Part shown: in pieces, positions 1 through 8,500 of the stretch
How the letters are laid out: each line of letters starts with the position of its first letter
Numbering within the stretch: position 1 is the stretch's first letter
Source of the DNA: Bacteroides intestinalis
GTDB lineage: Bacteria > Bacteroidota > Bacteroidia > Bacteroidales > Bacteroidaceae
Length of the DNA: 32,261 bases
Assembly: GCF_003464595.1 (NCBI RefSeq)
Contig: NZ_QRZF01000033.1
Location: 1 to 32,261, forward strand
Direction of reading: 5' to 3'
The notes under the pieces: model-generated
Seen by the model: the letters and a program-made list of their open reading frames with translations, nothing else
Database searches by the model: none
What the model was told of the DNA's origin: nothing
Program-made: the position numbers and the translations under genes

Positions 1-1005
1 CCTGAACTTGTGAACAGTGCTAACAGTATCTTTGATACTTATCTTACGAACGGTTTCTCTCCTGCCGGTTTTTTCAATGAGGTTGTACATTATAATCGTG
101 ATTTTAAGGAGCCTAATCTTAGTATCCGCCGCCAATCGGAAGGTGTGTATGCCATTCTTAATTATCTGGATTACGAGAAGCAACACAAGCGTAAACATCC
201 CGAATGGGAAAAACGTCTGAAGGTTATCCTGGACAGTTTCCTTCGTCTTCAGAATGCTGACGGTAGCTTCCCCCGTAAGTTCAAGGATGATTTCTCTATT
301 GTAGACGGTACCGGTGGTAGTACTCCTTCGGCTACTTTGCCTCTGGTAATGGCCTACAAGTATTTCAAGGACAAGCGTTACCTGGAGAGTGCCAAGCGTA
401 CTGTAAATTATCTGGAGAATGAACTTATCTCCAAATCCGATTATTTCTCTTCTACTTTGGATGCTAATTGTGAGGATAAGGAAGCTTCCCTTTATGCTGC
501 TACTGCCACTTATTACCTTGCTCTGGTTACTAAAGGTGCGGAGCGTTCCCACTATGCCGCACTTTGTAAGAAGGCTGCTTATTTTGCCTTATCCTGGTAT
601 TATACCTGGGATGTTCCCTTTGCCGAAGGTCAGATGTTGGGTGATATCGGTTTGAAGACCCGTGGTTGGGGTAATGTTTCGGTTGAGAATAACCATATTG
701 ATGTATTTATCTTCGAATTTGCTGATGTGTTGCATTGGCTTTCTAAGGAGTACAATGAGCCCCGTTTCTCTGACTTTGCTGAGGTTATTTCCACTTCCAT
801 GCGTCAACTGCTTCCTTATGAGGGTCATATGTGTGGTGTTGCCAAAGTCGGTTATTACCCTGAGGTTGTCCAACACACTAACTGGGATTACGGTCGTAAC
901 GGCAAGGGATATTATAACGATATCTTTGCTCCGGGCTGGACGGTTGCTTCGCTGTGGGAGCTATTTTCACCAGGACGTGCAGAACAATTTTTAATTAAAA
1001 AATAA
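1..1005 (+). CDS. Helical-toroid protein of unknown function (5' end cut by window)
   Basis: The reading frame is open to the left edge: codons 1-9 (P, E, L) continue it upstream of the first possible GTG start at position 10. There is no signal peptide or start context there, so this is the C-terminal part of a larger protein. About 330 residues are visible. The alternating helices with W, Y and G loops (LQNADGSFPRKF, then SWYYTWDVPF, then GWGNVSVENNHIDVF) resemble an (alpha/alpha)-toroid, the fold used by many glycoside hydrolases and uronate lyases. The last stretch (DYGRNGKGYYNDIFAPGWTVASLWEL) closes the barrel. I cannot place it in a named CAZy family. The gap to the epimerase gene is 21 nt, so co-transcription is plausible. 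Its codons favour C/T endings (ctt, cgt, ggt) more than the next gene does, which may mean higher expression or a different history. Confidence 0.7.
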   Translation, partial: PELVNSANSIFDTYLTNGFSPAGFFNEVVHYNRDFKEPNLSIRRQSEGVYAILNYLDYEKQHKRKHPEWEKRLKVILDSFLRLQNADGSFPRKFKDDFSIVDGTGGSTPSATLPLVMAYKYFKDKRYLESAKRTVNYLENELISKSDYFSSTLDANCEDKEASLYAATATYYLALVTKGAERSHYAALCKKAAYFALSWYYTWDVPFAEGQMLGDIGLKTRGWGNVSVENNHIDVFIFEFADVLHWLSKEYNEPRFSDFAEVISTSMRQLLPYEGHMCGVAKVGYYPEVVQHTNWDYGRNGKGYYNDIFAPGWTVASLWELFSPGRAEQFLIKK

Positions 1006-1026
1006 AGCATAAACATTATAAGCGAT

Positions 1027-2163
1027 ATGAATAAAATTATGATTATTTTAGCAGGATTTGTGCTATTAGCATCAGCCTGTACAAGTAAGCAGGTCAGTGA
1101 AAAGACTGCTTCAGGGTTGAATCCGGCTGATTTCCGTATGGAAGTGGATGGTAAACAGACAGACCTGTTTGTACTAAAGAATAAAAATGGTATGGAAGTT
1201 TGTATTACAAACTTTGGTGGACGTATTGTATCAGTAATGGTACCGGATAAAGATGAAGTTATGCGTGATGTTGTATTAGGACTCGATTCTATTCAGGACT
1301 ACGTGAAACTTCCTACGAATTTTGGTGCTACCATCGGACGTTATGGTAATCGCATTAACCAGGGTAAGATTACCATAGACGGTGTAGAATATCAATTGCC
1401 ACGGAATAACTATGGCCACTGCCTACATGGTGGTTCTAAAGGCTTTGACTTCCGGGTTTTCAATGCACATCAGCTGAGTGATCAAGTTTTGGAATTGAGC
1501 TATTTATCAAAAGATGGTGAAGAGGGATTTCCGGGTAATTTGACTTGTAAGGTCACTTTCTCACTGACAGATGATAATGCCATCGATATTCGTTATAGTG
1601 CCGAAACGGATCGTACTACGGTTGTTAACCTGACTAATCATTCATATTTCAATCTGGATGGTGATCCTTCCAAAGACAACTCGGACTATCTACTGACCAT
1701 TAATGCTGATGCATATACTCCTGTGGACAGTACTTTTATGACTACCGGTGAGATTGCTCCTGTAGAAAATACAGACATGGATTTCCGTCAACCCACGGCC
1801 ATCGGAGCACGCATTAATAATGATTTTATTCAATTGAAGTATGGTAAAGGTTACGATCATAACTGGGTACTCAATACAAAAGGGGATATTTCTCAGAAAT
1901 GTGCTACTCTCGAATCTCCTAAGACTGGTATCGTACTCGATGTTTACACGAACGAACCGGGAATTCAGATTTATGCCGGCAACTTCCTTGATGGTACGGT
2001 AAAGGGAAAAAAAGGCATCGTATATGGTCATCGTGCTTCCGTTTGTTTGGAAACTCAGAAATATCCCGATACTCCTAATAAACCGGAATGGCCGTCAGCA
2101 TTATTGAAACCGGGAGAGAAATATGATAGCCATTGCATATATAAATTTTCCGTAAGAAAATGA
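1027..2163 (+). CDS. galM: Aldose 1-epimerase (mutarotase), predicted lipoprotein
   Basis: The product interconverts alpha and beta anomers of aldoses such as galactose or glucose. It is 378 aa, slightly longer than cytosolic GalM because of an N-terminal lipoprotein signal (hydrophobic run ending LASAC, Cys18). Family residues are present: GATIGRYGNRI, His134 in CLHGG, His205 in LTNHSYFNLDG, and the likely catalytic base Glu342 in CLETQKYPD. The lipoprotein signal suggests it works in the periplasm, correcting anomers released by the locus's glycosidases before sugar uptake. It ends where a GH105 gene begins, consistent with one operon. The family assignment is firm; the actual sugar is not shown by the sequence. 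Confidence 0.92.
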   Translation: MNKIMIILAGFVLLASACTSKQVSEKTASGLNPADFRMEVDGKQTDLFVLKNKNGMEVCITNFGGRIVSVMVPDKDEVMRDVVLGLDSIQDYVKLPTNFGATIGRYGNRINQGKITIDGVEYQLPRNNYGHCLHGGSKGFDFRVFNAHQLSDQVLELSYLSKDGEEGFPGNLTCKVTFSLTDDNAIDIRYSAETDRTTVVNLTNHSYFNLDGDPSKDNSDYLLTINADAYTPVDSTFMTTGEIAPVENTDMDFRQPTAIGARINNDFIQLKYGKGYDHNWVLNTKGDISQKCATLESPKTGIVLDVYTNEPGIQIYAGNFLDGTVKGKKGIVYGHRASVCLETQKYPDTPNKPEWPSALLKPGEKYDSHCIYKFSVRK

Positions 2164-2210
2164 TAAGGCAACTGGGTAAATTAATTATTCATTTAAAGAC
2201 TATAAGAATT

Positions 2211-3326
2211 ATGAAGAGAGATTATCGTTTCATTTATCTATTTGTTGTGGCTGTATTTGTAATGACAAGTACCATCACCGCACAAGATTATTTCAGTAAT
2301 TTCCCTGTAAGAGCAAATCCCAAAATCGTAGGGAAAAAGGTAAGTAGCCGCCTGATGGAGACCAAACACCAACTTTATGGAGACAGAGGTATACATTATG
2401 CTGAAGTCTGCACTTGGTATGGAGCGCTCCGGTTCGCCGAAATGACGAATGACAAGGAACTTACCAAGAAGTTGAGAGAGCGTTTTGAGTTGTTGTTCCA
2501 TCTGGAGAAAGACTTGCTTCCTCCTCCGATTCATGTAGACCAGAATATGTTTGGTTGCCTACCTCTGAAACTGTATCGCATGACGAAGGACGAGCGCTAT
2601 AAAGAACTGGGATTACCGTATGCCGATACGCAGTGGATTCTTCCTGAGAAGGCAAACGATGAAGAACGTAAATGGCATAAGAAAGGATACTCTTGGCAGA
2701 CCCGCCTTTGGATTGATGATATGTATATGATTACCATCGTGCAGGCCGAAGCCTATCACGTAACGGGAGATAAAAAATACATCAACCGTGCTGCCAAGGA
2801 AATGGTGCTTTATCTGGATGAGATTCAGCGTGAGAACGGTCTCTTTTATCATGCGCCCGATGTGCCCTTTTATTGGGGACGTGGCGATGGCTGGATGGCT
2901 GTGGGTATGACAGAATTGCTTTTCAACCTTCCTGAAAACGATCCCAACCGTCAACGCATCCTCAAAGGATATCGCTTGATGATGGAGAACCTGAAGAAAT
3001 ATGTGAATGAAGACGGACTTTGGAACCAGTTGATTGACGAAAAGGACTGCTGGACAGAAACTTCCGGTTCGGCAATGTTTACGTATGCCATGATTTTGGG
3101 TGTGAAGAACGGATGGTTGGATAAGGATGAATATGGACCGATTGCCCGCCGTGCATGGTTGGGGCTTTGCAACTATCTTGATGATAACAATGACTTGATG
3201 GAAGTTTGCATCGGTACAGGCAAGAAGAACAGCCACCAGTATTATCTGGATCGTCCCCGCATTACAGGTGATTATCATGGACAAGCTCCCATCATATGGT
3301 GTGCTTATGCATTGCTGAACGAATAA
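2211..3326 (+). CDS. GH105 unsaturated uronyl hydrolase, copy 1
   Basis: GH105 enzymes (YteR/YesR type, Pfam Glyco_hydro_88) hydrate and remove the 4,5-unsaturated uronic acid that polysaccharide lyases leave at the non-reducing end of oligosaccharides. I start it at ATG 2211, which gives a 371-aa protein with a clean signal peptide (MKRDYRF, hydrophobic run, TITAQ). An upstream in-frame ATG at 2160 overlaps the epimerase stop and would put 17 polar residues before the signal. Candidate catalytic acids are Asp110 (HVDQNMFG) and Asp169/Asp170 (RLWIDDMYM), by analogy with Asp88 and Asp143 of YteR. The conserved HAPDVPFYWGRGDGWM and DYHGQAPIIW segments follow. It differs more from copies 2 and 3 than they do from each other (LLPPPIHVD where they have LLPIKNHVD). 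Periplasmic location is inferred. Confidence 0.88.
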   Translation: MKRDYRFIYLFVVAVFVMTSTITAQDYFSNFPVRANPKIVGKKVSSRLMETKHQLYGDRGIHYAEVCTWYGALRFAEMTNDKELTKKLRERFELLFHLEKDLLPPPIHVDQNMFGCLPLKLYRMTKDERYKELGLPYADTQWILPEKANDEERKWHKKGYSWQTRLWIDDMYMITIVQAEAYHVTGDKKYINRAAKEMVLYLDEIQRENGLFYHAPDVPFYWGRGDGWMAVGMTELLFNLPENDPNRQRILKGYRLMMENLKKYVNEDGLWNQLIDEKDCWTETSGSAMFTYAMILGVKNGWLDKDEYGPIARRAWLGLCNYLDDNNDLMEVCIGTGKKNSHQYYLDRPRITGDYHGQAPIIWCAYALLNE

Positions 3327-3370
3327 GATATTCTATTCTTCATAGCCGGCTGAAAAAGCTGCTTTAATTT

Positions 3371-3410
3371 ATATACTTCATAATCTCTTTATTGGGATTA
3401 TGAAGTATAT
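3371..3410 (+). terminator. Hairpin terminator after GH105 copy 1
   Basis: A perfect 15-bp inverted repeat (arms 3371-3385 and 3396-3410, atatacttcataatc and its complement) encloses a 10-nt loop and is followed by gtgttattttt. It lies 45 nt after the GH105 stop. It probably ends the galM-GH105 transcript, so the sulfatase at 3520 would need its own promoter or read-through. The stem is AT-rich, so efficiency is uncertain. Confidence 0.65.
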
Positions 3411-3519
3411 GTGTTATTTTTACCTGGGTATTAATAAAAAGCTTATTTTCGCATATGTTTAAAGTGGCTTGAAAGGGGAAATTATTCGTTTGCGGAACTT
3501 ATGCTTAAAATAGATAGTT

Positions 3520-5070
3520 ATGAATTTAAGAAAGTATCTCTTTTCAGGAGTTATCCTTCAGGGGGTGGGTTTGTCTTTGTACGCTCAGACAGATAAGCCC
3601 AATATTGTGGTGATAATGACAGATCAGCAGCGTGCGGATTTGTGTGGGCGTGAAGGGTTTCCGATGGAAATCACTCCGTACGTTGATGAATTGGCGCACC
3701 AGAATGCCTGGTTTGATAAAGCATATACGGTTATGCCTGCCAGCAGCCCTGCACGTTGTTCTATGTTTACAGGCCGTTTTCCCAGTGCTACTCATGTGCG
3801 TACGAATCACAATGTACGCGATATACACTATGCAAAAGATTTGGTGACTGTTTTGAAGGAGAACCATTATAAGACTGCTTTGGTGGGTAAAAATCATGGT
3901 TATTTGAGTTCGAAAGATATGGATTTCTGGTCTGAATATTCTCACTGGGGAAAGAATAAACCGGTGACGGAGGGAGAACGTGCCGTTTCCGAATTCTTTA
4001 AAGAGTCTGTCGGGCAGTGTCTGGAGCCTTCGCCTATACCTGTCAAGGACCAACAGCCTACAAGAATAGTGGATGAGGCTATAGAATGGATCGATAGCCA
4101 GAAGGATAATCCGTTCTTTGTCTGGGTTTCATTTCCCGAACCACATAATCCCTATCAAGTCTGTGAGCCTTATTACTCGATGTTTGCGCCGGATAAGCTT
4201 CCACCAGTGAAGACTTCACGCCAGGATGCATTGAAGAAAGGAGAGAAGTACCAGATACTGGCAGAACTGGAAGATGCTTCTTGTCCTGATCTTGAGAAAG
4301 ATCTACCTCGATTAAGGGGAAATTATATGGGAATGATTCGCCTTATAGATGATCAGATAAAGCGACTGATTGAGGATTTGAAAGAAAAAGGACTTTTTGA
4401 GAAAACAATCATTGTAGTTCTGTCTGACCATGGTGATTATTGCGGTGAATACGGCCTAATTCGTAAAGGAGCAGGCTTGTCCGAATCCCTGACCCGTATA
4501 CCAATGGTTTGGGCCGGTTATCAGATAAAGAAACAGGCTAAAGCGATAGATGCGCATGTTTCATTGGCAGATCTTTTCCCTACTTTTTGTACGGCTATAG
4601 GGGATTCTATACCTGTAGGTGTGCAGGGACGGAGTTTGTGGCCGATGCTGACAGGCAAGAAATACCCGAAAGAGGAGTTTTCAAGTGTAGTTGTGCAGTT
4701 GGGCTTCGGTGGTGAAGATGTGCCTTTGGATGATAAACTGACTTTTGAGCAGGAAGGTGCGCTGGGGCATGATAAAGTGGCTCGTTTTGACGAATTGAAT
4801 ACCTGGACTCAGAGTGGAACTTCCCGAATGGTGCGTATGGGCGACTGGAAACTGGTCATGAACAGTTATGGAAGGGGAGAACTGTATAATCTGAAGAAAG
4901 ACCCGTATGAAATTAATAACCTGTTTGGAAACTCAAAGTTTGTAAATAAGCAGAATGAGTTGTTGACAAAACTGTTGGCTTGGGAATTGCGTTTGCAGGA
5001 TCCATTGCCACTGCCTCGACATCGTTATCATTTTAAACGGAATCCTTATAATTATCACTTTTCCGAGTGA
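3520..5070 (+). CDS. S1-family sulfatase, Ser-type, secreted
   Basis: This 516-aa product is an arylsulfatase-superfamily (S1) enzyme that hydrolyses sulfate esters from a sugar. The signal peptide is MNLRKYLFSG...LSLYAQ. The activation motif is S75-S-P-A-R79, a Ser-type C/S-x-P-x-R site. Ser75 must be oxidised to formylglycine by an anaerobic sulfatase-maturating enzyme (anSME), which is not encoded in this window. Metal ligands include Asp35 (MTDQQR) and the Asp303-His304-Gly305 segment (LSDHGDYCGEYG), with a likely substrate-side Lys in RKGAG. The segment VSFPEPHNPY is typical of the family. The exact S1 subfamily, and so the sulfated sugar, cannot be read from the sequence. It is bracketed by a hairpin upstream and a repeat array plus hairpin downstream, so it may be its own transcription unit. 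Confidence 0.9.
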   Translation: MNLRKYLFSGVILQGVGLSLYAQTDKPNIVVIMTDQQRADLCGREGFPMEITPYVDELAHQNAWFDKAYTVMPASSPARCSMFTGRFPSATHVRTNHNVRDIHYAKDLVTVLKENHYKTALVGKNHGYLSSKDMDFWSEYSHWGKNKPVTEGERAVSEFFKESVGQCLEPSPIPVKDQQPTRIVDEAIEWIDSQKDNPFFVWVSFPEPHNPYQVCEPYYSMFAPDKLPPVKTSRQDALKKGEKYQILAELEDASCPDLEKDLPRLRGNYMGMIRLIDDQIKRLIEDLKEKGLFEKTIIVVLSDHGDYCGEYGLIRKGAGLSESLTRIPMVWAGYQIKKQAKAIDAHVSLADLFPTFCTAIGDSIPVGVQGRSLWPMLTGKKYPKEEFSSVVVQLGFGGEDVPLDDKLTFEQEGALGHDKVARFDELNTWTQSGTSRMVRMGDWKLVMNSYGRGELYNLKKDPYEINNLFGNSKFVNKQNELLTKLLAWELRLQDPLPLPRHRYHFKRNPYNYHFSE

Positions 5071-5090
5071 TTCATGACAGGATCCCACAC

Positions 5091-5222
5091 GGTAACTCCA
5101 TTTACACGCCGAGGTAAAGGTCGTTACATGCCGAGGTAAAGAGCGTTACAATAAGGGGTAAAGGCCGTTACATGCGGCGGTAAATGCTTTTACATTTTGC
5201 GGTAAACAGTTGGTAAATGCTA
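5091..5222. repeat. 22-bp tandem array of GGTAA...TTAC units
   Basis: GGTAA starts at 5091, 5113, 5135, 5157, 5179 and 5201, exactly 22 bp apart, and a last half-step copy starts at 5212, 11 bp later. The first five units carry TTAC about 11 bp after GGTAA, so each unit is a small hyphenated inverted repeat. The spacer bases vary (ggtcg, gagcg, ggccg, tgctt). The array begins 20 nt after the sulfatase stop. There are no unique spacers, so it is not a CRISPR array. Its function is unknown. Confidence 0.85.
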
Positions 5223-5406
5223 TTCGCTGATTATCAGCAAACTAATAAACGTTCATCAGCAATCTTTAATCCATTGTACCAATTATAAATCAAATTCGAC
5301 TTCTGATTTGCATTAGTTATAAAGCAAACATATTTATTGGGTTTTGTAAGGCTTACCTCTGTTTTGGTTACCTGGGCTATTGATAAGATGAAGATCATAT
5401 AAAGTG

Positions 5407-5446
5407 AAAGACTTCGATGAAATGGGCTATTTTCATCGAAGTCTTT
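5407..5446. terminator. Perfect 16-bp hairpin between sulfatase and regulator
   Basis: Arms 5407-5422 (aaagacttcgatgaaa) and 5431-5446 are exact complements around an 8-nt loop (tgggctat), and the + strand continues with a short T run inside gtcttttc. It could terminate transcription arriving from the sulfatase side and insulate the regulator promoter downstream. The symmetric A/T ends mean it could act on either strand. Confidence 0.6.
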
Positions 5447-5500
5447 TCATAAACAACGGTTTCCTGCATTTTTTTAAAGTATTAAAGAGACGAATTTTTT

Positions 5501-5551
5501 ATTTATTGAAGTATTTCTGCTATCGTTTGTCATCAGATTGAGCTATATTTG
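5501..5551 (+). promoter_or_regulatory. Putative promoter and upstream element of the regulator gene
   Basis: TATATTTG at 5544-5551 matches the Bacteroides -7 consensus TAnnTTTG and lies 28 nt before the regulator ATG. A block atttattgaagtatttctgc (5501-5520) begins 43 nt upstream of the -7 box. Nearly the same block sits at the same distance before the GH105 copy 2 promoter. No good -33 TTTG at standard spacing is seen. Confidence 0.5.
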
Positions 5552-5579
5552 ACGTACGAATCTATCAAAAAACACAAAA

Positions 5580-8500
5580 ATGAGGAAGAGAATAATAGCC
5601 CTTATTAGTTTTCTTTGTTATATTGTTTGTTGGACACAAGCAGCAGACGAACATTACTATTTCAAAAATCTTAGCATTAAGGATGGATTATCCCAAACTA
5701 CAGTCAATGCGATCATGCAGGATAAAAAGGGATTTATGTGGTTCGGTACTAAGGGGGGACTGAGTAGATATGACGGTATGTCGTTTCGGAATTTCAAGCG
5801 CGATATGAACGACAATCATAGTTTGGGGAACAATTTCGTAACTTGTCTTTATGAAGATAATAAAGGGAATATCTGGGTTGGTACGGATGCCGGAGTGTAT
5901 ATCTATTATCCTGACCGGGAAATTTTTATTCCTTTTAATCTGTTAAGTAGAGAAAATACCCAGATAGATAGAACTGTTTCTGCAATTTCGGGAGATAAGG
6001 AAGGACGGGTTTGGATAGCTGTTGAAACACAAGGGCTATTTTGCTATGAGCCACAAAAAGAACAGCTTCACAACTATACACTAAACAGTTTCTCAGCCAA
6101 TGTTCAGAGTGTAACTTCTGATAATAGTGGGACTATTTGGGTTGGATTCTACGGCAGTGGTTTGTTCTATTCTAAGGATAATTTAAAAACACTTCATCCT
6201 TATCTTTCCCCGAAGGATGGTGAAGAGGTTTTTAAAGATGACGTCATTATGAAGATTGTGCCGGGAGCCTATAATTGTATCTATATCAGTTCCATAAGAA
6301 AAGGGGTTCAGGAATTGAACCTTACTTCCGGTAATTTGCGGAGTTTATTGCTGATGGATGAAACTGGTGAAATGGTATATAGCCGGGATTTGCTCGTCAA
6401 TTCGGATAATGAATTGTGGATTGGTACAGAATCGGGAGTCTATATCTATAATCTTCGTACAGATAAGTATGTGCACTTGTATAGTTCTAAAGATGATCCT
6501 TATTCTTTGTCTGATAATGCTGTTTATTCGCTATGTGAAGATAGGGAAGGTGGTATCTGGGTAGGTTCATATTTTGGAGGAGTAGACTATTATCCAAAGT
6601 CTTACACCTATTTTGAGAAGTATTATCCGAAAGATGGGGATAATAATTTGCATGGTAAGCGAGTACGTGAGTTCTGCGAGGACAATAAAGGGATATTATG
6701 GATTGGTACTGAGGATGGCGGTTTGAATCGTTTTGATCCGAAGACAAAAACATTTTCTTTCTTTGCACCCAGTTCTGGGTTTACCAATATTCATGGCTTA
6801 TGTATGGTCGGTGATAAGTTGTGGGTTGGAACATTTTCTAAAGGACTGAAAATCGTAGATACCAATACCGGGAATATCTTGAAAACTTATCAGAAAAATG
6901 CTTCCCCCCGTTCATTGATAGACAATAGCATTTTTGCTATTTGCAGAACAACAACAGGAGATATTTATCTGGGAACCATGTTCGGGCTGTTGAGGTATAA
7001 TGAACAGACAGATGATTTTGACAGAATAGAGGAGTTGGCCGGTAGGTTTGTATATGATATAAAAGAGGATTCGGGTGGTAATTTGTGGTTAGCTACCTAT
7101 GTGGATGGTGCCTATTGTTACAATGTTAATGAAAAGAAATGGAAGAACTATGTACATAATGAAAGTAATAAAGAGAGTCTTCCTTATGACAAAGTTTTGA
7201 GTATTTTTGAAGATTCACATCGGCAAATCTGGTTGACCACACAAGGGGGAGGATTCTGCTTGTTCCATCCCGAAACGGAGACTTTTACTAGCTATAATTC
7301 ATCCAATGGCCTGCCTAATGATGTGGTTTATCAAATTGTAGAGGATGCAGAAGGACTATTCTGGCTGACAACGAATAGCGGGTTAGTACGCTTTAATCCC
7401 GAAACAAAACAGGTAAAGGGTTATACAACGGCCAATGGCTTGCTTGGTGATCAATTTAACTACCGTTCCAGTTACAAGGATGAAACGGGCGCTATTTATT
7501 TGGGTAGCATTGATGGTTTCGTGGTATTTAATCCCAAAACATTTACTGAGAATAAAAGCTTGCCACCGGTAGTGATTACAGATTTCATGCTGTTCAATAA
7601 AGAAGTCCGTGCAGATGAAGTGAATACTCCTCTTGAAAAGAGCATCACTTTCTCGGATAGTATCACTCTTCAGGCTAATCAAAATTCATTTTCTTTCCGT
7701 ATTGCAGCTCTTGGATATCAGGTGCCGAAAATGAATAAGCTGATGTATAGATTGGATGGTTTTGATAAAGACTGGATCACAGTGGGCGAAAGTCCTATTG
7801 TCACCTATTCCAATTTGTGGCATGGTGATTATGTGTTCCGCGTGAAAGCGTCTAATAGTGATGGTATTTGGGGACCTGAAGAACATTTGCTATATATTCA
7901 TATTCTTCCTCCTTTTTATCTTTCGTTCTGGGCATATTGCATTTATATATTGTTGTTTATTGTCGGTTCTGTATATGCCTTTTGGTATTTCAGGCAGCGT
8001 AGCAGCAGACTGCATCGCCGTCAACTCGAGAAGTTTGAGCAGGAAAAAGAACGCGAGATCTATAACGCTAAAATAGATTTCTTTACCAATGTGGCACATG
8101 AAATCCGGACTCCGCTGACGTTGATTAAAGGGCCTTTGGAGAATATTCTTTTGAAAAAGCATTTGGATCCGGAGACTCACGAGGATCTGAATATTATGCA
8201 ACATAATACGGAAAGATTACTGAACCTTACAAATCAGCTCCTGGACTTCAGGAAAGTAGAAAGTCAGGGTTATAGCTTGAACTTTACTAAATGTGATATT
8301 ACCAATATCCTGAAAGAAACTTATATGCGTTTTAGTTCTCTTTCACGTCAGAAAGGTCTTGACTTTAATCTGGAGTTGCCCGAAGAAAATTTCTGTGCCC
8401 ATGTGAATCGTGAAGCATTTACGAAGATTATCAGTAATCTTTTGAATAATGGGATGAAGTATGCCGATAGCTATATGCATATTAAGTTGGAAGTAGATGT

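Larger units (their letters stand above)
5071..5579. other. 509-nt non-coding region upstream of the regulator
   Basis: No convincing gene is present on either strand. The region holds the 22-bp array (5091-5222), the 16-bp hairpin (5407-5446) and the putative regulator promoter (5501-5551). The stretch 5223-5400 is AT-rich and shows nothing I can name. Confidence 0.7.

Noticed and set aside
2160..2210. Upstream start for GH105 copy 1
   Set aside because: It overlaps the galM stop and puts 17 residues in front of a clear signal peptide; ATG 2211 is better.
2613..3284. Long minus-strand open frame
   Set aside because: It lies wholly inside GH105 copy 1, has no family motif, and similar shadows occur opposite copies 2 and 3.
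3485..3492. TTCGTTTG as the sulfatase promoter
   Set aside because: It mismatches TAnnTTTG at a fixed position and has no -33 partner at normal spacing.
5091..5222. CRISPR array
   Set aside because: The units abut at 22 bp with no unique spacers, and no cas genes are nearby.
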